Assembly: GCA_029246545.1 (NCBI GenBank)
Contig: JAQWMX010000008.1
Span: 114,018-178,017, forward strand
DNA from: Gammaproteobacteria bacterium
Lineage (GTDB): Bacteria; Pseudomonadota; Gammaproteobacteria; Pseudomonadales; Pseudohongiellaceae
DNA: 64,000 nucleotides
Direction of reading: 5' to 3'
How positions within the stretch are numbered: the stretch's first letter is position 1; each line of letters begins with the position of its first letter. The position numbers were made by a program, and so were the translations under genes. This document shows positions 53,421-62,025 of the stretch, piece after piece. The notes beneath the pieces are model-generated. The model had not been told where the DNA came from and made no database searches. It saw only the letters and a program-made list of their open reading frames with translations.

Positions 53421-54687
53421 GCCTTATATCGATATAAGCTGTATCTCGGATTTCAGTAAGCCAGTTTTCCAATTCATTATCGTATTTGCGTTCGCGCAAA
53501 ATTTGTTCAGCCTGAAAGCGAGCATTCTCTTCTGTAACATCTTCGACTCGTCTATCTAAAAGTTGAGCAATATGCCAGCCATCTTCATTTTGAAATGGTT
53601 GAGACAGCTCTCCAATATCTAAATTATTAAGAGTTGTTTCAAAAACAACAGGGAGCATCCCTTCAGTTATCCATCCAAGGTCACCACCAGAAACCATAGA
53701 GCCGGGATCATTAGTATAGACTCGTGCTAAGTCGCCAAAATCTTCACCATCTAGTATTTGCTGATAAAGCTCAAAGATGAGTTCTTCTGTTAGTTGTGGA
53801 GTGCGAATTTCATTGGGCCGAATAAGGATATGGCGGACCTGGTTTTGATTTACTTGTAAATCTACTCCGCCGCGTTTTTCTATTAATTTAACAATGTGAA
53901 ATCCACTGTCACTGGTGAAAGGTACAGTAGTTTCACCAACATCCAAATCTGGCACTACAGCACGAAACATCGTTGGTAATGATTCAACTTTTCTCCAGCC
54001 AGCCAGATCACCACCGCCTAATGGAAGCCCAAGAATTTGTCTGGATGCAGCAAGTTCTAATATGTCTGCACCATCTAAAATCTGTTGATAAATAAGATCA
54101 GCAAGCTCTTCTTGAAGAGCTGTTTGTACAGGGTTGTCGACTGGCACTAGCACATGTTGCACACGGTATTCTGGCGCAATGTCTGCTTGAGCTGCTTCAG
54201 AGCGGAGATAGTTTTCGATTTCTTGGCGAGTAATAGTGATTCGTTGATTGATAGAACCGGTTTGCAAATTATTGAGCATCATGTCTTGCCGAATTTGCTC
54301 TCTGAAAGACTGATACTGGTTATCTTGGTTGAGTGCTGCGCGGAATTCATCGAAACTCATATTATTTTGATCAGCAATTCGAGCTAGGCCCTGGTTTAAA
54401 GTATTATCATCTATGCGAATACCTGAACGAATAGCGAGCTGGGATTGCAGATTTTCCATAATAAGTTGATCTAACAACTGGCTTTCTAATTCTTCAATAG
54501 GTATGCCTCTGGGGATAGTTCCCGATTCTATTTGTTCCATTACATTGACCATGCGAGAATCGAGCTCACTTTTTAAAATGACTTCATCATCAACAATAGC
54601 AATAACTCTGTCATTTATCTGAGCTTGAATAGGAAGGATAGTCAGCAATAAAGCGAGTGAAATTAAAAATTTAATAGTTTTCTGCAT
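53404..54687 (-). CDS. surA: Periplasmic chaperone / peptidyl-prolyl isomerase SurA
   Basis: A 427-residue SurA. Signal peptide residues 1-22 (ending PIQAQ), N-terminal chaperone domain with IVDDEVILKSELDSRM, then two parvulin domains (about residues 174-275 and 285-385; each has a GGDL.GW motif), and a C-terminal helix. It escorts outer-membrane barrels, including LptD encoded just upstream in the transcript. It overlaps both neighbours by 17 bases. Confidence 0.96.
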   Translation of the reverse strand: MQKTIKFLISLALLLTILPIQAQINDRVIAIVDDEVILKSELDSRMVNVMEQIESGTIPRGIPIEELESQLLDQLIMENLQSQLAIRSGIRIDDNTLNQGLARIADQNNMSFDEFRAALNQDNQYQSFREQIRQDMMLNNLQTGSINQRITITRQEIENYLRSEAAQADIAPEYRVQHVLVPVDNPVQTALQEELADLIYQQILDGADILELAASRQILGLPLGGGDLAGWRKVESLPTMFRAVVPDLDVGETTVPFTSDSGFHIVKLIEKRGGVDLQVNQNQVRHILIRPNEIRTPQLTEELIFELYQQILDGEDFGDLARVYTNDPGSMVSGGDLGWITEGMLPVVFETTLNNLDIGELSQPFQNEDGWHIAQLLDRRVEDVTEENARFQAEQILRERKYDNELENWLTEIRDTAYIDIRLGESD

Positions 54688-57073
54688 AAGATCTAAAACC
54701 TGTAATGCTTTCTCCGATTAATGAATCAATACTACCACCTAAGATGTTGCCAAGCCCTTTAAGTTCAAATTGTAGGAAAACACCTGTGTTTTCTTCAGCT
54801 CTTGCACCAAAGATTTCGGTGTTATCAACCCATTTGCGTGCAACTACCCGCATATCCCAGCAACAGTTACTAAATTCCAGCCCGATTATAGTTTCCAAAT
54901 TTCGATTATACTCGTGATCGTAATTCCAGCGGCCAATAAACTTTAGATTATCTGCTACTGGCCATAATGTTGAAAAATCTGTTTGTTTTATAAGGCCGGG
55001 TAAATTAGGGCTCTTTCGATAGCGGTAGCTCAAATTTAGGATGTGATTTATATCAGATTGATAACGAAATTGAAAATTGCCGTTATTAAAATTATCGTTA
55101 TCAGTATTCCATTCATTAAAGGCTCTTAGTCGCCAGTTTTCACTAAAGTTGTAACTGAAGTCACCTACGACTGAAGAGCTTGATTGTTGTAGGGCTGTTA
55201 TTGGCGTGTTCAGACTAACTCTACGATCTTCAAAGTAGTAAATTTGTCCAACACTAAGCTGTGCTTTTTCTTGCCCCTTACTATTAAGAATTCGTGAACT
55301 CAGTGCCAGTGTGAGTTGATTACTGTCACCAATCCTATCTTTGCCACTAAAACGATCTTCACGAAATAATTGATTGTAACCTGAGGTTAAATTGGCTGTA
55401 TCAAATAATGGAATATCACTTTGGTCTTCATATTCACTGTAAAGGTAATAAAGCCTGGGCTCTAGTGTTTGGGTAAATTCCGTGCCCTGCAAATCTAATG
55501 GCCTGTCGAAAATCATACCACTGTCGAATTGCCCAACAAAAATACCTCGTTCGGGTTGATCAGAGTTTGCTAGGCCTTGATCGTTGAGTTGGTAAGAAGC
55601 ATATTTATATTTGATTTCAGGATTAATAAACAGTCCAGGCGTTTTCCAATCCCAAGCTAGTTTGGGTTCCAGCGACAAACGTTGGCCAGATAGTAAAACT
55701 CCATTATTTATTTCTGCCTGAGTAAAAGTAGAGGCATCAAAATTACGATCAAAATACACATATTCGGTATCGATACCATAGAGTAGGCCCTTATCAGTTC
55801 GCTGATCATAGTCAAGATTAATGCGGGGAAGGCTGGAATAGGGCTTGTTTAAATTGTTGAGTGATTGATCGATTAGCTGATAGCTTTGTAGAGCTGCTTG
55901 CAAATGCCAATTAGGTTGCCAATAGTTGATTTCCCCTTGGCGATATAAGTAACTTCTGCTGGTGTCTGTTAAACCGTCATTACCAAAATCTTGGTAAAAA
56001 TCTAGATCACTAATGGCTGAGAAATCAGCTGAAGCGCTCCAAGAATCTGTTAAATCTGCAGCCCCCAAATAATTTATCTGCCAGCGCTTAGCTTGAGGAG
56101 GACTTTCTGAAAGTGGTAGGGCTTGTGTAAGTGCATCATATTGAGCATCGTCGGGAAGATAAGCCAGCTCAAGTGTGTTGTTGGAATTTTCGCCAAGCTG
56201 CCTTGCCTCAAGGTTTAACATCAAACCTCTTTCGGTCATCAATCGAGGTGTAATGGTTGCATCATAATTAGGCGCAAGATTGAAATAATAAGGGGCGGAT
56301 ATTTCAAACCCACCTTCTTGGGTATTGCCAACACTAGGGTAAAGCCAGCCAGAACTTCTTTCATCGTTTATAGGAAAGCTAATATATGGAATTGGTAAAA
56401 CAGGAATATCTTTGATCCGCAACATGACGTTTCGGGCCGTGCCACGTCCCGTTTGCTGATTCAGTTCAATATTTTCTCCAACTAATAGCCAGCTGTTATC
56501 ACCTGGTTCACAGACGGTATAACTACCTTCAGTGATGCTAAGGGAGCCATCAGCATTACGGAAAATAATAGACTCTGCATTACCACGCGCAGCTTGTTCT
56601 AACAGTACATAAGAGCTATTGAGTAATTCTGCGCTGGCATCAGCTTGACTAAAATTCGCAGAAGAAGCCCCTATTGTCAGTTCAGGTTGACGCAAACGAA
56701 TATTGCCGTTTAACTCGATAACTGATCTTAACTGATCGTATAGTCCGTTCTCAGCTTGTAACCAGACATTTTCATATCGAAGATCTATACCTTCGGTGAT
56801 TATTGTTTGTTGAGTTTCACCGTTAAACTCTCCATTCCCTACGCTAAGTAATAAACTGCCATCTGTAATTGCAGTTGGTAGGTCTGAGGCTAAATAGAGA
56901 CCACAACAAGCATTCGGGACTTGTGCAAGCTGTTCTGCACTTAAATCTTGCAAACTTACCCAGCTTTCAACAGATACTTCTGGAGTATTTTGTTGCGCGA
57001 AAGATTGATTAAAAAGTAACAATGTTACAATTGTCACAAGCGGAGTTGTGATGTGTGGATTAGGGAAAGGCAT
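54671..57073 (-). CDS. lptD: LPS-assembly protein LptD
   Basis: About 800 residues from the ATG at 57073, where a normal signal peptide begins (MPFPNPHITTP...SFAQQ). A longer frame back to a TTG at 57172 adds 33 non-signal residues and is rejected. After a short linker with C56-C57 comes the LptA-like OstA domain (ENVWLQAENGLYDQLRSVIELNGN), then the 26-strand barrel region. A C-terminal NCCWDM cysteine pair supplies the partners for the essential inter-domain disulfides. LptD inserts LPS into the outer leaflet with LptE. It heads the lptD-surA-pdxA-rsmA-apaG-apaH operon and is divergent from amgK. Confidence 0.95.
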   Translation of the reverse strand: MPFPNPHITTPLVTIVTLLLFNQSFAQQNTPEVSVESWVSLQDLSAEQLAQVPNACCGLYLASDLPTAITDGSLLLSVGNGEFNGETQQTIITEGIDLRYENVWLQAENGLYDQLRSVIELNGNIRLRQPELTIGASSANFSQADASAELLNSSYVLLEQAARGNAESIIFRNADGSLSITEGSYTVCEPGDNSWLLVGENIELNQQTGRGTARNVMLRIKDIPVLPIPYISFPINDERSSGWLYPSVGNTQEGGFEISAPYYFNLAPNYDATITPRLMTERGLMLNLEARQLGENSNNTLELAYLPDDAQYDALTQALPLSESPPQAKRWQINYLGAADLTDSWSASADFSAISDLDFYQDFGNDGLTDTSRSYLYRQGEINYWQPNWHLQAALQSYQLIDQSLNNLNKPYSSLPRINLDYDQRTDKGLLYGIDTEYVYFDRNFDASTFTQAEINNGVLLSGQRLSLEPKLAWDWKTPGLFINPEIKYKYASYQLNDQGLANSDQPERGIFVGQFDSGMIFDRPLDLQGTEFTQTLEPRLYYLYSEYEDQSDIPLFDTANLTSGYNQLFREDRFSGKDRIGDSNQLTLALSSRILNSKGQEKAQLSVGQIYYFEDRRVSLNTPITALQQSSSSVVGDFSYNFSENWRLRAFNEWNTDNDNFNNGNFQFRYQSDINHILNLSYRYRKSPNLPGLIKQTDFSTLWPVADNLKFIGRWNYDHEYNRNLETIIGLEFSNCCWDMRVVARKWVDNTEIFGARAEENTGVFLQFELKGLGNILGGSIDSLIGESITGFRSYAENY

Positions 57074-57190
57074 TAGCTTGGAATAATTGAACCGCTTGGT
57101 TTTGCAGGTCACTTCTAAAATCCAGGTTGTATAGGCATAATTGATTTTAATTACTCTTTTCAAGCTAAACAAGGGAAGCTCAGGGGAAGT

Positions 57191-58318
57191 ATGTCTGAGG
57201 GTTCAACAATAGACAATCACCATCGTACCCAATCTCTTCAGAATTGGTTTCAAAGTATACTCGGTGAGCTATCACCAAGTGCAGATTCTAACGATTTTAA
57301 TATCAGCTTGGTTCAAGGTGATGCTAGTTTTCGTCGATATTTTCGTGCTCAAAGCCAGAATGAATCATATATTTTGGTAGATGCACCTCCCGACAAAGAA
57401 AATAGTCAGGCCTTTGTCGATATCGCAGAAACTTTCAGAAAGCAGGGGGTACAGGTTCCTCTTATTTATAAGCTTAATCTTGAGCAAGGCTTTCTTTGCA
57501 TATCAGATTTTGGGGACACACTGCTTTGGTCAAAATTAAAACAGGCTCAAGGGTTAACTGCTAGCGGAACAGATGCTTCCCCTATTTATCAACAGGCTTT
57601 CAAAGAATTGTTATTAATTCAAAAAGTTCCTACTGAAAAACTGCCGCCATTCTCAGAAGAAAAGCTGCTACAAGAAATGGAATTATTCCAACACTGGTTT
57701 TGTGAAGGCATTCTTAAATTAACGCTAAGTGATAAAGATAAATCAATTTTGAGTTTAGCGTTTGACAATTTAAGTCAGTCTGCACTTTCTCAAGATCAAC
57801 TATGTGTACACCGAGATTACCATTCTAGAAATTTACTTCAGCTCGATACTGCGTCTACTATGGGTTCATCGATAGGTGTAATAGATTTCCAAGATGCAGT
57901 TAAAGGGCCGGCCACTTATGATTTAGTTTCCTTATTAAAAGACTGTTATATCGCTTGGCCCTTATCACAGGTGCACAGTTGGGCCTTGGAATATAGAAAG
58001 TTAGCTATACAGCAAAATATTTTTGATATTGAAGAAGGTGTTTTCATAAAGAGTTTTGATTTAATGGGCGCGCAAAGGCATTTGAAAGCGATTGGAATTT
58101 TTTCACGTTTATATTTACGCGATCAAAAAATTACTTACTTGACTGATATTCCGCGCACCTTATCTTATCTTTATCAGGTGGCAGCCGAACACACTGAATT
58201 AAATGATTTTCACGTTTGGCTTGAGATTAATGTCATGAAGGATGCAGAAAATAAAATTCTGTCTTTTGGAAAAAAAGAAAGTAGGGATGTAAGAGAAAGT
58301 AAAGGAAACGATCTATGA
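57191..58318 (+). CDS. amgK: Anomeric MurNAc/GlcNAc kinase AmgK-like
   Basis: A 375-residue aminoglycoside-phosphotransferase-fold kinase with the catalytic loop CVHRDYHSRNLL and the metal-binding IDFQDA. Its position, divergent from lptD and in ATGA overlap with a murU-type nucleotidyltransferase, is that of amgK in Pseudomonas, where AmgK phosphorylates MurNAc at C1 in the cell-wall recycling route that bypasses de novo UDP-MurNAc synthesis and fosfomycin inhibition. Residues 12-40 form a slightly longer N-terminus than usual. Confidence 0.88.
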   Translation: MSEGSTIDNHHRTQSLQNWFQSILGELSPSADSNDFNISLVQGDASFRRYFRAQSQNESYILVDAPPDKENSQAFVDIAETFRKQGVQVPLIYKLNLEQGFLCISDFGDTLLWSKLKQAQGLTASGTDASPIYQQAFKELLLIQKVPTEKLPPFSEEKLLQEMELFQHWFCEGILKLTLSDKDKSILSLAFDNLSQSALSQDQLCVHRDYHSRNLLQLDTASTMGSSIGVIDFQDAVKGPATYDLVSLLKDCYIAWPLSQVHSWALEYRKLAIQQNIFDIEEGVFIKSFDLMGAQRHLKAIGIFSRLYLRDQKITYLTDIPRTLSYLYQVAAEHTELNDFHVWLEINVMKDAENKILSFGKKESRDVRESKGNDL

Positions 58319-59001
58319 AGGTTATGATACTAGCTGCAGGGAAAGGGCAAAGGATGAGGCCATTGACTGAGAAAGTTCCGAAACCTCTGCTACCTGTAGG
58401 CGGCAAACCTTTAATAGAATATTTAATTGAGAGCCTGAATCAAGCTGGGTTCACAGAACTAGTAATTAATCATGCCTGGTTAGGAGAGCAAGTAGTGGCA
58501 GCTCTAGGGGACGGTAGTCGCTTTGGTTCCAATATTGTTTATTCTGCTGAAGGTGAGCCCTTGAACACGGCTGGTGGGATTATTAACGCCTTGCCTTTAT
58601 TAGGTAATGAGCCTTTCATTTTAGTGAATGGGGATCTCTGGACCGATTATTCTTTTTCGGCTTTAAACACTTATTCTGATATGGAGCAATTAGCGCATTT
58701 AGTCATGGTTGATAATCCTCCGCAGCATCCTAAAGGTGATTATGTGTTGGGGGGTAATGGTAATTTAACCCTAATCGACCCGCTAAAAGTGGCAGAAAAA
58801 ATCTTAACTTATAGTGGATTAGCAGTGTTAAACCCTCTTCTATTTGAAAATTTGGCAGTAGAAAAACTACCATTGGCAACTTTATATGAGTCTGCAATAA
58901 AACAAGGAAAAGTTAGTGCAGAGTATTACCAAGGTGAATGGTCTGATATAGGTACGGTTGATCGCTTAAATGAACTTGATGCAAGTTTGCAACAAAATTG
59001 A
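58315..59001 (+). CDS. murU: MurNAc-1-phosphate uridylyltransferase MurU-like
   Basis: A 228-residue nucleotidyltransferase with the N-terminal signature MILAAGKGQRMRPLTEKVPKPLLPVGGKP, a shortened Rossmann-like core (FILVNGDLWTDY) and a terminal WSDIGTVDRL. MurU makes UDP-MurNAc from MurNAc-1-phosphate. The ATGA overlap with amgK and the size close to MurU (about 225 residues) support the call over other sugar-1-phosphate transferases. Confidence 0.9.
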   Translation: MKVMILAAGKGQRMRPLTEKVPKPLLPVGGKPLIEYLIESLNQAGFTELVINHAWLGEQVVAALGDGSRFGSNIVYSAEGEPLNTAGGIINALPLLGNEPFILVNGDLWTDYSFSALNTYSDMEQLAHLVMVDNPPQHPKGDYVLGGNGNLTLIDPLKVAEKILTYSGLAVLNPLLFENLAVEKLPLATLYESAIKQGKVSAEYYQGEWSDIGTVDRLNELDASLQQN

Positions 59002-59036
59002 TGCGAAAGAAAAGAATAAAAAAATAGGAGGTTCGC

Positions 59037-59861
59037 GTGAAAAAAAAATTGCTTAAAGAGGATCGAGAAAAGCGCAGACAGCCAGGACATTTATTTCATG
59101 ATGCTGCCGAAGATAGATTTCATGCTCAGCATAAAGGTAAGCCTCCACAAGCAGAGGCGCAGATAAATTCATCGGCGTACCGATTAGCATTTGATGATCT
59201 TGATTATTTATTGGCAGATGAACAACGTCCACTGCGGTTATTACTGGAATTAGATAAACCAGAAACCGAATTAAAGAAACATGGAATTGAACACACTGTT
59301 GTCATTTTTGGCAGTGCACGTACCCAAGAAAAAAATCCCTATTATCAACAAGCAAATGAGCTTTCAGCACTTATATCCAATAAGTCAGGTTGCGATAGCT
59401 GCCCTGATTTATATGTAGTCACAGGTGGTGGCCCCGGCATCATGGAAGCCGCTAATCGTGGCGCTAATGAGGCTGGATATGAGTCAATAGGTTTAAACAT
59501 TGTGTTGCCACATGAGCAATATCCTAATTCTTACATAAGCCCTGAGCTTTGTTTTCGATTCCATTATTTTGCTATTCGTAAAATGCATTTCCTCTTAAGG
59601 GCTCGAGCTATTGTCGCCTTTCCCGGTGGTTTTGGCACCATGGATGAAGTTTTTGAAGCCTTAACTTTGGTGCAGACCGGAAAAATTGAGCCCATGCCGA
59701 TACTGTTATTTGGCAAAGAATATTGGCAACGCTTGATAAATTTCGATGTATTTGTTGAAGAAGGGATGGCGAGCCCAGAGGATATGGAACATTTCGTTTT
59801 TGTTGATGATGTCGAAGAAGCCTGGGATATCATCAGACAATCTATGGTCGATGAAATATAA
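59037..59861 (+). CDS. LOG-family protein (TIGR00730-type Rossmann-fold, nucleotide phosphoribohydrolase-like)
   Basis: A 274-residue protein with the LOG motif PGGFGTMDEVFEALT and an upstream RKMHFLLRARAIVAFPGG strand. It starts at GTG (59037), justified by a perfect AGGAGG at 59026-59031, five bases before. About 80 charged residues precede the core (KKKLLKEDREKRRQPGHL). Characterised relatives hydrolyse nucleoside 5'-monophosphates to free base and ribose 5-phosphate; whether that is cytokinin-type or general purine salvage cannot be told. It lies 35 bp after murU and may be on that transcript. Confidence 0.87.
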   Translation: MKKKLLKEDREKRRQPGHLFHDAAEDRFHAQHKGKPPQAEAQINSSAYRLAFDDLDYLLADEQRPLRLLLELDKPETELKKHGIEHTVVIFGSARTQEKNPYYQQANELSALISNKSGCDSCPDLYVVTGGGPGIMEAANRGANEAGYESIGLNIVLPHEQYPNSYISPELCFRFHYFAIRKMHFLLRARAIVAFPGGFGTMDEVFEALTLVQTGKIEPMPILLFGKEYWQRLINFDVFVEEGMASPEDMEHFVFVDDVEEAWDIIRQSMVDEI

Positions 59862-59926
59862 ATGATGTTTTTAGTCAGTTTAAAAGATTTTTCAGACAGT
59901 AATCAGATCAGTAGAACTAAGTCACC

Positions 59927-61459
59927 ATGACTACAATTAATAACGATAATAAATCCAACACAATAAAAGACGTAGAGCAGCTTGGTATCTGGGCGGGACT
60001 AGTGTCTCTCTCGTATGTGTTTTGGATCTGTGGTGGCATGGAGATGATAGAGCGCTTTGCCTATTACGGTGTCCGCAATAATGCCGCCTTATATGCCACA
60101 GCACCGGTATCCGAAGGTGGACTCGGCATCACTGCAACTCAGCTTGGTAATATCTTCTTTATCTGGGCGCTGGTTCAAACATGGGTACCTGTGATTACCG
60201 GCGGGCTTTCTGATCGCTTTGGTTACAAAGAAACAATTTTCGCAGCAACGATATTTAAGATTGCTGGTTATGTAGTAATGGCTATGTTCGTTTCTTACTG
60301 GGGCTTTATGATTGGAGCCATACTCGTAGCTTTTGGCACTGCGATATTTAAACCCGGCATACAAGGGACCATTGTAAAGTCTACGAATCGCAGCAATTCT
60401 TCCATCGCTTGGGGGGTGTTCTATCAGACAGTAAACATTGGTGGCTACTTCGGCACACTGATTGCTATACAAATGCGTCAACTTTCCTGGGACACAATGT
60501 TCTACGTGAATGCTGCCATGATAATGCTCAATCTAATCTTATTGCTGGTATACAAGGAGCCTGACAAAGAAGAACGCCTTGCAAGAAGAGCGAAAATTAA
60601 AGCTGGAGAACTCGTTGAACCTTCACTGTGGAGGGAAGCTATCACCGAATTCAAGCGACCGATTCTGGTCTACTACGTCATATTGTTTTCTGGCTTCTGG
60701 TTCATGTTGTATTCTTTTTTTGATGTATTGCCATTGCACATTAGAGACTGGATAGACACCAGTACGATAGTCACTACTTTATTTGGTGATGACGGCACGC
60801 AGAATTCATTTGCTCATTTTATGATGGGTCTTACAGACGACGGAATGTCGATCAATCCCGCCGGCCTTTTTAATCTTAATTCATTCATCATTATGTTGAC
60901 CTGTTTTTTTGTCGCCGGTTTGTCTGCGCGAATGAAAGCGGCCAATAGCATGGCTATAGGAACATTCTTGCTTTCTGCTGGGCTTATTTTGGTGGGTGGA
61001 CTCAGCGCGGCCTGGTTATTGGTATTAGCAATCGTTGTTTTTTCAGTTGGTGAGATGCTAGCCAGCCCCAAGTCGAGTGAGTACCTAGGCAATATTGCGC
61101 CTTCAGACAAGAAAGCTATGTACTTGGGATTTACTCAAGCACCGATTGGAATAGGCTGGACACTGGAGGGTAAGCTTGGACCAAGTTGGTATGATAAGTG
61201 GGCATCGAAAGAAACCTTTTCCAGACAGCTTCTTGCAGAAAATGGGATTGATCAATCAACTATTGATGAAATTCCAAATGGTGAAGCGTTTTCTTATTTG
61301 GTTGAATCTAGCGGAGAAAGCGCGACACAGGTGACGGAGCTATTGTACCAGTCTCACAATATAGGTCAGCTGTGGTATGTCATGGCGGCGGTAGGATTGG
61401 TATCGGCCTTTGGTTTATTTGTTTATGGAAAGTGGACCTATAAAGTCGCAACAGCTTAG
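59927..61459 (+). CDS. POT/PTR-family MFS transporter (peptide-type)
   Basis: A 510-residue protein with 12 to 14 hydrophobic helices. The first helix carries GGMEMIERFAYYGVR, the ExxERFxYY proton-coupling motif of the POT (PTR2) family, and FYQTVNIGGYFG is the POT signature in helix 5. The transporter would import di- or tripeptides, or another POT substrate, with protons. The long N-terminal cytosolic lead and the GITATQLG insert are ordinary. Monocistronic as far as can be seen. Confidence 0.85.
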   Translation: MTTINNDNKSNTIKDVEQLGIWAGLVSLSYVFWICGGMEMIERFAYYGVRNNAALYATAPVSEGGLGITATQLGNIFFIWALVQTWVPVITGGLSDRFGYKETIFAATIFKIAGYVVMAMFVSYWGFMIGAILVAFGTAIFKPGIQGTIVKSTNRSNSSIAWGVFYQTVNIGGYFGTLIAIQMRQLSWDTMFYVNAAMIMLNLILLLVYKEPDKEERLARRAKIKAGELVEPSLWREAITEFKRPILVYYVILFSGFWFMLYSFFDVLPLHIRDWIDTSTIVTTLFGDDGTQNSFAHFMMGLTDDGMSINPAGLFNLNSFIIMLTCFFVAGLSARMKAANSMAIGTFLLSAGLILVGGLSAAWLLVLAIVVFSVGEMLASPKSSEYLGNIAPSDKKAMYLGFTQAPIGIGWTLEGKLGPSWYDKWASKETFSRQLLAENGIDQSTIDEIPNGEAFSYLVESSGESATQVTELLYQSHNIGQLWYVMAAVGLVSAFGLFVYGKWTYKVATA

Positions 61460-61573
61460 GAATATAGCCGATTTAGAATCGTCAAAGTAATTTACAGCGC
61501 GCCAATAAGCTAGTAGGTCGTGGCGACTGACAGCACTTGATAAATATCAGTGAGTTTATTTGAGATAATGAAA

Positions 61574-61602
61574 GGTCTGCTTTCGGCCAAAAGCGGACAT
61601 TA
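61574..61602. repeat. Dispersed palindrome (copy 5, best conserved)
   Basis: GGTCTGCTTTCGG then CCAAAAGCGGACATTA. Arms GTCTGCTTT / AAAGCGGAC pair with one G-T-type mismatch. It is the cleanest copy of the motif seen at 9258, 23225 and 24248, in the gap between the POT transporter and the cytochrome gene. Confidence 0.6.
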
Positions 61603-61656
61603 GAGAATCGATAATTCACTATGTCAGCAACCCTTGCTGCAACCGCTCTCGCACTG

Positions 61657-62025
61657 TTATTGATTTCGTGTAAGGTAAGCGATGATATTGTCCAGATCAG
61701 CATCGCTTACTTCTGTCTTACGGGTAATAGGCATCCCGTATAAACCATTTCGGACAATAGTTCTGATATAGATGGGTTGAAGATCAACTCTGTCTTCTAG
61801 CACAGCTGGTAAATCACCTTTGTATTTAACACCAAGCGCCGAAGTGCCTGGTAAAGCATGTGCTCCAAAACCACCAAAGACTCCACCGGCTATTCTTCCA
61901 TGGCAAGGTTCACACCATTTATCAAATACTACTTTTCCGCTTGCCTCTGTGGGGCTAAGCTCCTGAGCTTGCGCGGTACCTAAGAGTGAGACTAGCAAGA
62001 AACATAAAATAGTTAATTTTCTCAT
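61657..62025 (-). CDS. c-type cytochrome subunit, p-cresol methylhydroxylase PchC-like
   Basis: A 122-residue exported monohaem cytochrome with a signal peptide (residues 1-20, ending AQAQE), haem motif CEPCH (in FDKWCEPCHGR) and a Met ligand in GLYGMPITRKTEVSD, ending in a class I cytochrome helix LDNIIAYLT. It overlaps the stop of the flavoprotein gene by ATGA, so the two are translationally coupled, as in flavocytochrome oxidoreductases. It would accept electrons from FAD and pass them to the respiratory chain. Confidence 0.85.
   Translation of the reverse strand: MRKLTILCFLLVSLLGTAQAQELSPTEASGKVVFDKWCEPCHGRIAGGVFGGFGAHALPGTSALGVKYKGDLPAVLEDRVDLQPIYIRTIVRNGLYGMPITRKTEVSDADLDNIIAYLTRNQ

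Noticed and set aside
57074..57172. 33-residue N-terminal extension of LptD
   Set aside because: It starts at TTG, lacks any signal-peptide character and pushes the true signal peptide inward; the ATG at 57073 gives a normal LptD.
61482..61703. Minus-strand 73-residue open frame between the POT transporter and the cytochrome gene
   Set aside because: It runs through the dispersed palindrome, reads RFWPKAD-like sequence that I know from spurious ORFs over such repeats, and overlaps the cytochrome gene end.
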